A DNA stretch of 20,192 nucleotides. It comes from Caulobacterales bacterium 32-69-10 (GTDB lineage: Bacteria; Pseudomonadota; Alphaproteobacteria; Caulobacterales; Caulobacteraceae). Below, in pieces: positions 14,905 to 20,192 of this stretch; the first letter of the stretch is position 1, and each line of letters starts with the position of its first letter. The translations under genes were made by a program, and so were the position numbers. The notes beneath the pieces were generated by a model. It was not told the origin of the DNA, searched no databases, and worked only from the letters and a program-made list of their open reading frames with translations. The stretch spans positions 1 through 20,192 of the forward strand of contig NCED01000037.1 in the NCBI GenBank assembly GCA_002280485.1, written 5' to 3'.

Positions 14905-15078
14905 TTAAACCTCGGCAGGCGCGAGTGGTTCCGCCCCATGTCCGTCATGGGGACGGCCGGTGTCGTCCTCCTGAGGCGTGGGCGAGGTCTGCGGCGCCTC
15001 TTCGATGCCCGGGTTGGGGGTGATCTCCGGATAGGGCGGCGGGGCGTCGGGGTTGGGCGTGTTGGGGACGTCGGACAT
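14905..15078 (-). CDS. Small Pro-rich acidic protein, function unknown
   Basis: 57 residues from MSDVPNTPNPDAPPPYPEI to GAEPLAPAEV. It is rich in Pro, Asp, Glu and Thr, has no membrane span, and is probably disordered. The start at 15078 is preferred because GGAG lies 6 nt upstream; an ATG at 15090 with a weaker site would add four residues. I do not recognise a family. The gene lies between the KGG-motif gene and phyR in the stress island, and its 3' end carries the promoter of the KGG gene. No EcfG-type promoter was found upstream of it. Coding status rests on the start site and amino-acid bias only. Confidence 0.55.
   Translation of the reverse strand: MSDVPNTPNPDAPPPYPEITPNPGIEEAPQTSPTPQEDDTGRPHDGHGAEPLAPAEV
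14908..14932 (-). promoter_or_regulatory. EcfG-type promoter for the KGG-motif gene
   Basis: On the minus strand: GGAAC (14932-14928), a 16-bp spacer, then GGTT (14911-14908). The -35 is perfect and the -10 differs by one base from CGTT. It lies inside the last codons of the upstream small gene. Confidence 0.65.
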
Positions 15079-15240
15079 GTGCGGCTCCATCTGTCTCTTC
15101 CCAACTCCGCAGCGCCGACGACGATCCGTCTTGGATGAAAAACCCGCACCAATCTGAAGCGTGCGAAAGCGTCGCATTGCTTGCAGGGGAGGCGGCGATC
15201 AGGGTCCGCGCGGAAGCGCTTCAGCGACCCTACCGGTGCA

Positions 15241-15265
15241 GGAACCTTGGCCACTCTCGACCGTT
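15241..15265 (+). promoter_or_regulatory. Perfect EcfG-type promoter for phyR
   Basis: GGAAC (15241-15245), a 16-bp spacer, then CGTT (15262-15265), exactly the EcfG consensus. The predicted start near 15272 gives a leader of about 80 nt before phyR. It implies positive feedback on the anti-anti-sigma factor. Confidence 0.8.
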
Positions 15266-15351
15266 TGCTTGGCGTGACGCACAAGACGCGGCTGGCCCTT
15301 TCGCCGACCGTGAGTGAGCGCGCGAGCCAGGGTGGCGGCTCGGGGGAAGCA

Positions 15352-16119
15352 ATGCCGAAGCAGTTCGTTCGCCAGGCGCCTTATCTCAGGCGGTTTGCGC
15401 GTGCTCTGACCGGAGCGCAGAGCGAAGGCGACGGCCTGGTGCAAGCCACCATGGAAGGCCTGCTGGGCGGCCAGGTGCGGCTGTCCAGCGACATGGCCCT
15501 GCGGCCCAGCCTCTATCACGCCCTCCTGACCACCTGGCGGGCCCGCCGTGACGGCGACGGCCACGGCGGCGCCGAGTTGGCCGCCGATCAGCGGCTGCAG
15601 ACCCTCGACCCGGAGCGCCGCGCCGCCCTGCTGCTGGTGGCGATGGAGAGTTTCGACACCGCCGAGGCGGCCCAGATCTTGGACCTGTCCTCCGACAGCT
15701 TCGAAGACCGGCTGTTGGAGGCCCAGGCCGAGCTGGAGGCGGAACTGGCCACCGACGTCCTGATCATTGAGGACGAGCCGATCATCGCCCTGGACCTCAC
15801 GCGCCTGGTGCGCGAGCTCGGGCACCGTGTGGTCGGAACGGCCGCCACCCGCGACGAGGCGGTCGCCGCCGCCGCGCAGGCTAGTCCCGGGCTGGTTCTG
15901 GCCGACATCCGCCTGGGTATGGACGCCGCCGCCGACATCCTGCAGTCCCTCGACGTCCCGGTGATCTTCATCACCGCCTTCCCCGAGCACCTTCTCACCG
16001 GAGAGCGGCCGGAGCCGGCCTTCCTGATCACCAAGCCCTTCCGCGAGGAAGCGGTGAAGGCCCTGATCGGACAGGCGCTTTTTTTCCACACGCCGCGCAA
16101 CGCCCTGCATATCGCGTAA
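15352..16119 (+). CDS. phyR: PhyR, sigma-mimic response regulator of the general stress response
   Basis: 255 residues. The N-terminal half imitates an EcfG sigma factor (YLRRFARALTGAQSEGDGLVQATMEGLL; LDPERRAALLLVAMESFDTAEAAQIL) but lacks DNA-binding capacity in known PhyR. The C-terminal half (from about residue 133) is a receiver with the acidic pair IEDEP, phosphoacceptor Asp185 in LADIRLG, FITAF and the lysine in ITKPFR. Phosphorylation exposes the sigma-like domain, which binds NepR and frees EcfG. The ATG at 15352 has GGGGGAAG upstream and gives the family length; the frame stays open further upstream, but the promoter and leader lie there. No PhyK-type kinase gene is present in the window. 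Confidence 0.95.
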   Translation: MPKQFVRQAPYLRRFARALTGAQSEGDGLVQATMEGLLGGQVRLSSDMALRPSLYHALLTTWRARRDGDGHGGAELAADQRLQTLDPERRAALLLVAMESFDTAEAAQILDLSSDSFEDRLLEAQAELEAELATDVLIIEDEPIIALDLTRLVRELGHRVVGTAATRDEAVAAAAQASPGLVLADIRLGMDAAADILQSLDVPVIFITAFPEHLLTGERPEPAFLITKPFREEAVKALIGQALFFHTPRNALHIA

Positions 16120-16143
16120 CTGTGGAAAGCTCGGCCGTAGCCA

Positions 16144-16168
16144 GGAACTTCGCGGGCGGGTAGGTGTT
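16144..16168 (+). promoter_or_regulatory. EcfG-type promoter for the DUF883-like gene
   Basis: GGAAC (16144-16148), a 16-bp spacer, then TGTT (16165-16168), one base from the CGTT consensus. It lies 35 bp upstream of the ATG at 16203. Confidence 0.65.
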
Positions 16169-16202
16169 ACCGAAACCGCAACGCTGTCCACGGAGGCCAT
16201 TC

Positions 16203-16487
16203 ATGACCGACGCGCCCAAAGATTACGCTCCTGGCGACAACCCCTTGGAAGCCAGCGAAGGCCCCGAGGGGCGCACCGCCAAGGACCGTGCCGCCGAGGC
16301 CGCCGCCCAGCTGCGCCGCACCGTCGAAGAGCGCACCGCCGCCGCCAAGGTGTGGGCGAGCGACCAAGGCGAAGTGATTCGCGGTCAGGTCTCCGAGCGT
16401 CCCCTTACCGCCGTAGGCGTGTCCGCCGGCGCCTGTTTCGCCGCCGGCCTGGTGTTGGGCGTCCTGTTGGCGTCCTCGCGCCGCTAG
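16203..16487 (+). CDS. DUF883/ElaB-YqjD-like membrane-anchored stress protein
   Basis: 94 residues. The N-terminal two thirds is hydrophilic and helical (KDRAAEAAAQLRRTVEERTA). The C-terminus has the family ending: the short segment RGQVSERPLTAVGVSAG, a single Gly/Ala-rich membrane span (about 70-90) and a basic tail ASSRR. Escherichia coli relatives ElaB and YqjD are stationary-phase inner-membrane proteins, and YqjD binds ribosomes; whether this one does is unknown. CGGAGG sits 6 nt ahead of the ATG at 16203. The EcfG-type promoter upstream places it in the stress regulon. It is convergent with the ABC transporter operon. Confidence 0.82.
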   Translation: MTDAPKDYAPGDNPLEASEGPEGRTAKDRAAEAAAQLRRTVEERTAAAKVWASDQGEVIRGQVSERPLTAVGVSAGACFAAGLVLGVLLASSRR

Positions 16488-16578
16488 AGACTCCGCTCAT
16501 CCCGCAGAAGTGCGGACCGAGGTTAGCCGGATTACTTCCTGCAGCCTGGGTCCGCGCTGTTGCGGGGATAGTCGCGTT

Positions 16579-17823
16579 CTATTCTCTTCTCAGCGCCTCG
16601 ATCGGGTTGAGCTGCGCCGCACGCCATGACGGATAGGCGCCGAACACCAGACCCACCACCAGCGAAAAGCCGATCGACAGGGGCGCGGCCCAGCCGGCCA
16701 CGGCGATCGGCCAATCGGCGAGGACGGCGAGCAAGGCCGCTCCGCTCCAGCCCAATAGAAGGCCGATCAACCCGCCGGCCAGTGAAAGCGCCACGGCCTC
16801 CAGCGCGAACTGCAGGAGGACGTCCTGACGCCGCGCGCCGACGGCCATGCGCAAGCCGATTTCGCGGGTCCGCTCGGTCACCGCGACCAGCATGATGTTC
16901 ATGATTCCGACGCCGCCGACGACGAGCGAGACGTCGGCGACGGCGGCCAGCAGCATGGTGACTGTCTGAGTGGCGGCCTGGGAGGCCTCAAGGATCGACG
17001 CCAGGTTCTGGACCTGAAAGTCGTCTTCGTCGCCGGCGCGGATGCGGTGGCGGTCGCGTAGGAGGTTGGTCGCATCCTCCTGGATGCGGTTCAGGTCGTC
17101 GGAGGCGCCAGCCTTGACGTAGATCTGCTGCACTGCGTCGCCGCGGAAGCGCCGGCCGCCGACCACCCGCGAGCGCACAGCCTGAAGCGGGGCCACGATC
17201 AGGTCGTCCTGGTCCTGGCCGAAGCCGGACTGGCCCTTGGCCGCCAGCACCCCGATCACGTCGAAGGGCGCCGAGCCGACCCGGACGCGCTGGCCGACCG
17301 GGTCGAGGCCGTTCGGGAACAGTTGGGCGGCGACCGTCGCTCCCAGCACCGCGACCTTTTTCCCCTGGCGGGCCTCGGCCTCGTCAAACATGCGGCCCTG
17401 GGCGACAGAAAGGTCGCGGGCGACGAGGTAATCGGCGTCGACACCCTCGACGCGGGTGTTCCAGTTGGTCCCCTCGGCCACGACCTGCTGCTGGCCGCGC
17501 ACGGCGCCGGAAACGGCGACGATGCCTTCGATCTGGCTGCGGATGGCGTCGGCGTCGCCCGATGAGACGGTCATGTCCTCCCCGGCCGCCTGCCGCGCGG
17601 GTCCCGCCGCGCCGGGACGGCCGAAGGCGGGCGTGATGACGATGAGGTTTGTGCCCAGGCCCGAGATGGCGCCGGTAACCCGCTGCTGCGCCCCAAGGCC
17701 GATGGAGGTCATCATCACCACGGCGGCGACCCCGATGACCACGCCCAGGGCTGTCAGGGCGCTACGCGTCGGGTGGTCGGCGATGGCGCCGGCGGCGAAG
17801 CGGACGAGCTCTATTCGCCTCAT
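16579..17823 (-). CDS. MacB/FtsX-type ABC transporter permease
   Basis: 414-residue inner-membrane permease. There is one N-terminal span (about 20-43, ALTALGVVIGVAAVVMM), a large periplasmic MacB-type domain (about 45-265) and an FtsX core of three spans (about 285-400, with VGGVGIMNIMLVAVTERTREIGLRMAVGAR). It ends NPIEALRRE, the typical FtsX/MacB C-terminus. Unlike classical MacB, the ATPase is a separate gene. With the HlyD-like adaptor encoded upstream it probably forms a tripartite, mechanotransmission-type exporter of peptides, macrolides or envelope molecules. The ATG overlaps the ATPase stop by four bases (ATGA), so translation is normally coupled. The substrate is unknown. Confidence 0.93.
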   Translation of the reverse strand: MRRIELVRFAAGAIADHPTRSALTALGVVIGVAAVVMMTSIGLGAQQRVTGAISGLGTNLIVITPAFGRPGAAGPARQAAGEDMTVSSGDADAIRSQIEGIVAVSGAVRGQQQVVAEGTNWNTRVEGVDADYLVARDLSVAQGRMFDEAEARQGKKVAVLGATVAAQLFPNGLDPVGQRVRVGSAPFDVIGVLAAKGQSGFGQDQDDLIVAPLQAVRSRVVGGRRFRGDAVQQIYVKAGASDDLNRIQEDATNLLRDRHRIRAGDEDDFQVQNLASILEASQAATQTVTMLLAAVADVSLVVGGVGIMNIMLVAVTERTREIGLRMAVGARRQDVLLQFALEAVALSLAGGLIGLLLGWSGAALLAVLADWPIAVAGWAAPLSIGFSLVVGLVFGAYPSWRAAQLNPIEALRRE

Positions 17824-18502
17824 GCCGCCCGGCTCCTCTCGTCCTGAACGATCTTGCCGTCGAGGAAGGCGATCCGGCGGCTGGCGCGGGCGGCGACGTT
17901 CTCGTCGTGGGTGACGATGACCAGGGTGAGGCCCTCTCGGTTCAGGGTCTCGAACAGGGCCAGCACCTCCTGGCCGGTGGCTTGGTCCAGGGCGCCGGTC
18001 GGCTCGTCGGCGAGCAGCAGGTCGGGGGCGTTGGCGAGCGCCCGGGCGATGGCCACCCGCTGCTGCTGGCCACCGGAAAGCTGGGTCGGCTTATGGTTCT
18101 TGCGCGTGCCGAGCCCGACCCGGTCGAGCAGCTCGCCCGCCCGCTTGCGGCGCTGCACCGGGGTCATGCCGGCGTAGACCAGGGGCAGCTCGACGTTCTC
18201 CTGGGCGCTCAGCCGGGGCAGGAGCTGGAACGACTGGAGATGAAGCCGATACGCCGGTTGCGGAAGTCGGCGAGCTGGTCGTCGTCGAACTCGCCCACTG
18301 GCTCGCCCTCGAAGCTGTAGGACCCGCTCGTCGGGCGGTCGAGTCCGCCCAGGATGTTCATCAGCGTCGACTTGCCCGAACCGGACGGGCCGACGACGGC
18401 CATGTACTCGCCGCGTTCGATGGAGAGGTCGATTCCGGCCAGCGCCGCGACCTCTTCCTCGCCCATGCGGTAGATCTTCTTGAGATCCTCGATCTCGATC
18501 AT
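17820..18502 (-). pseudogene. MacB/LolD-type ABC transporter ATPase with a one-base frameshift
   Basis: From MIEIEDLKKIYRMGEEE at 18502 the first frame has Walker A GPSGSGKST and runs to ADFRNRRIGFI, then goes wrong (SSRSSSCPG, stop). The second frame continues as FQSFQLLPRLSAQENVELPL, then LSGGQQQR, Walker B LLLADEPTGALD and VTHD. Adding one T (plus-strand A) near 18238 restores ATC-TTC-CAG, the Q-loop, and gives an exact 228-codon gene. The lesion is thus a single deletion in a mononucleotide pair. All motifs are otherwise intact, the ATGA overlap with the permease is kept, and the start is 4 bp after the adaptor stop. It may be a real recent mutation or a sequencing error; no slippery heptamer is seen. 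Confidence 0.88.
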
Positions 18503-18506
18503 GGCG

Positions 18507-19868
18507 TCAGCCGATGCGCCGGACGCCGCCGCCGCCGGGCCCACCGCCGAGGCCGGGGAGGCCTCCGCCGCCGGGACGCGCGCCGGGCAGGGTGGCCTTT
18601 GGCCGTGGCCCGCCGCCGATGATGATCCCCTGGCCTTCCTTGATGTCGCCGCGGATCTCGGTGGTGCTCCCGTCCGTGCCGCCGACCTGGACCGAGATCG
18701 GGGTCGGCTTGTTCTTCTCTAGCATCCACACCGTTCCGCGGGTGAAGCCCTTGGCGGCGCGGTCGCCTCCCCGGCCGGCTAACTGGCCGTTCTGGCCGCC
18801 GGCGCCGCCTGGTCGACTGGCGGCGGTCAGGGGCTGGTCGGCCGGGCGCCAGCGCAGGGCGGCCGAGGGGACCTTCAGCACGTCGCTGTGCTGGGCGATG
18901 ATGATGTTGGCGTTGGCGGTCATGCCGGGCAGCAAACGGCCGCCGCGGTTGTCGGCCTCGGCGATCACCGAATAGGCCACGACGTTGACCGAGGTCTCCG
19001 GCTGCTTGCGCACCTGGGTGACGACGCCGGTGAAGATCTCCTCGGGGAAGGCGTCGACGGTGAAGTTGACCCGCTGGCCTTCGCGCACCTGGCCGATGTC
19101 GGCTTCGTCGACGAGGATCTTGACCTGCAGCTTCGACAGGTCCTGGGCGATCTGGAACAGGGTCGAGACCTGCAAGCCCGCGGCGACGGTCTGGCCGGGA
19201 TCAACCGCGCGGCTGACCACCACCCCGTCGATGGGGGAGAGGATGCGGGTGCGGCTGACATCGAGCTCGGTGACCGCCAGCGAGGCGCGGGATTGGCCGA
19301 TCCGCGCCGCCTGGGCCGAGATCTGGGCGCGGCTGACGCCGATGGCGGCCTGGGCCTTCTTGAGGTCTGCTTGCGCCGTGTCGAGGGCCGCCTGGGCCAG
19401 CCAGCCCTTCTCCGCCAGGGTCTTGGAGCGCTCATAGGTGACCCGCTTCAGCTCCAGGTCGGCCTGGGCGTTGGCGAGGCCGGCCTGCTGCTGCAGCAGC
19501 GCCGCCTGCTGAGCGTTGAGGTCGGCCGCGGACTGGTCGGCGCGGGACTGGAAAGTCGACGGATCGACGATGGCCAGGAGCTGGCCCTTTTTCACTGGAG
19601 TGTTGAAGTCGACCAGCACCTGGGTGACCTGGCCGGAAAGCTGCGAGCCCACCTGGACAGTGACCAGGGCCTGCAAAGCGCCCGAGGCCGAGACGGCGCG
19701 CACGATCTCGCCGCGCTCCACCGCCTGGGTTCGATAGGGCTCGACCGCCGCCTTGGGACGCAGCAGGAAGGCCGCGACGGCCACGATGGCGATAAGGACC
19801 GCCCCCGCGGCGATCAGGAGCGGGCGCGGCAGGCGGGAGCGCCGGCGGGAAGGGGCGGTCGTGGTCAT
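18507..19868 (-). CDS. HlyD/MacA-family periplasmic adaptor protein
   Basis: 453 residues. A basic N-terminus precedes one membrane span (about 18-38). Then come a barrel-sandwich half (VERGEIVRAVSASGALQA; VQVGSQLSGQVTQVLVDFNTPVKKGQLLA), a long alpha-helical hairpin rich in Ala and Gln (about 100-190), the second lipoyl half (ILSPIDGVVVSRAVDPGQTV), a beta-barrel (VDEADIGQVREGQRVNFTVDAFPEE) and a membrane-proximal domain. It bridges an inner-membrane ABC exporter to an outer-membrane channel. The last 30 residues are a Gly/Pro/Arg-rich tail (PGGGGLPGLGGGPGGGG), which is not part of the fold. It is the first complete gene of the exporter operon, 39 bp after an EF-hand gene. Confidence 0.93.
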   Translation of the reverse strand: MTTTAPSRRRSRLPRPLLIAAGAVLIAIVAVAAFLLRPKAAVEPYRTQAVERGEIVRAVSASGALQALVTVQVGSQLSGQVTQVLVDFNTPVKKGQLLAIVDPSTFQSRADQSAADLNAQQAALLQQQAGLANAQADLELKRVTYERSKTLAEKGWLAQAALDTAQADLKKAQAAIGVSRAQISAQAARIGQSRASLAVTELDVSRTRILSPIDGVVVSRAVDPGQTVAAGLQVSTLFQIAQDLSKLQVKILVDEADIGQVREGQRVNFTVDAFPEEIFTGVVTQVRKQPETSVNVVAYSVIAEADNRGGRLLPGMTANANIIIAQHSDVLKVPSAALRWRPADQPLTAASRPGGAGGQNGQLAGRGGDRAAKGFTRGTVWMLEKNKPTPISVQVGGTDGSTTEIRGDIKEGQGIIIGGGPRPKATLPGARPGGGGLPGLGGGPGGGGVRRIG

Positions 19869-19907
19869 GCGGGTCCGGTGTCTTCCAGCCGGGGGGGATG
19901 GCGAGCG

Positions 19908-20192
19908 TTATCGTTCCGATGCAGCTTCAACGCCCGGCGGAGGGCCGTTCCGTCGCCGATCCTTGGCGCGGCTTTCCGCCGCCGACTGGACGGGGGTCTT
20001 GGGCAAGGCCGCGAGGGTGAGGGCGCCCGTTCCGGCGTTGTCGAGCATGGCGAAGCGGCGGTCGGCTATGCTCTGCGCCTCCGCCAGGGTGATGCGTGAG
20101 TTGAAGTCGGAATCGGCGGCAGTCACCGGCTGGGGATCGAAGAAGTAGGAGAACAGGGCCGCGCCCTCGCGCCCGCCCATCGCGCCGCCTCC
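19908..20192 (-). CDS. EF-hand-like calcium-binding protein, 5'-truncated by the window
   Basis: The C-terminal 94 residues are visible and the frame stays open to the right edge, so the start is outside. An ATG at 20178-20180 lies inside a Gly-rich run (GGGAMGGREG) and is probably internal. The segment contains two degenerate EF-hand loops, DSDFNSRITLAEA and LDNAGTGALTLAAL, and ends with a basic tail (RAKDRRRNG). By family knowledge such proteins are periplasmic or secreted with further EF-hands upstream. It lies 39 bp before the adaptor gene, so it is likely the first or an early gene of that operon. Confidence 0.75.
   Translation of the reverse strand, partial: GGGAMGGREGAALFSYFFDPQPVTAADSDFNSRITLAEAQSIADRRFAMLDNAGTGALTLAALPKTPVQSAAESRAKDRRRNGPPPGVEAASER

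Noticed and set aside
18231..18245. Programmed ribosomal frameshift in the ABC ATPase
   Set aside because: There is no slippery heptamer, and homologous ATPases of this family are encoded in one frame; a deletion or a base-calling error is simpler.

Overview
High-GC alphaproteobacterial DNA, most likely from the Caulobacterales (Caulobacter or Phenylobacterium type). The reasons are the codon use, a general stress response locus built from PhyR, NepR and an EcfG-type sigma factor, GGAAC-N16-CGTT-like promoters, and a dispersed palindrome whose arms read as the peptide SHPEPVEGRG in one frame. The genus is an inference from memory; the class is well supported.

Layout. (1) 1-1879: 3' end of a very large secreted Ig-like/RTX protein with near-identical 306-bp repeats. 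It converges on (2) 1975-3258, a DctA-type dicarboxylate/amino-acid:cation symporter. (3) 3453-11682: a complete potassium-scavenging kdp operon. In order it holds a 27-codon membrane peptide, kdpF, kdpA, kdpB, kdpC, kdpD and kdpE. It is preceded by a candidate KdpE operator and ends in a perfect 15-bp terminator stem. A REP-like inverted repeat lies upstream of the operon and a second copy lies inside it, between kdpB and kdpC. The ribosome-binding site and start codon of kdpE lie inside a compact hairpin with a GNRA loop. (4) 11752-16487: a general stress response island. It holds a disordered WRxQQ-repeat protein, a PRC-barrel protein, a NepR-like anti-sigma factor, an EcfG/SigT-like sigma factor, a KGG-motif protein, a small Pro-rich protein, the response regulator PhyR and a DUF883/ElaB-like membrane protein. 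Six of these genes have a GGAAC-N16 promoter with a CGTT-like -10; the NepR-like gene and the Pro-rich gene do not. (5) 16579-20192: a minus-strand operon for a MacAB-like export system, in the order EF-hand protein (cut by the window end), HlyD/MacA adaptor, ABC ATPase and FtsX/MacB permease. The ATPase carries a one-base frameshift in its Q-loop.

How the genes work together. KdpD/KdpE should switch on KdpFABC at low potassium or high osmolarity. In the stress island, phosphorylated PhyR should bind NepR and free the sigma factor, which would then transcribe its own gene, phyR and the neighbouring effector genes through the six promoters. The unusual point is that nepR is not upstream of ecfG in one operon. 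It is convergent with ecfG and lacks the regulon promoter.
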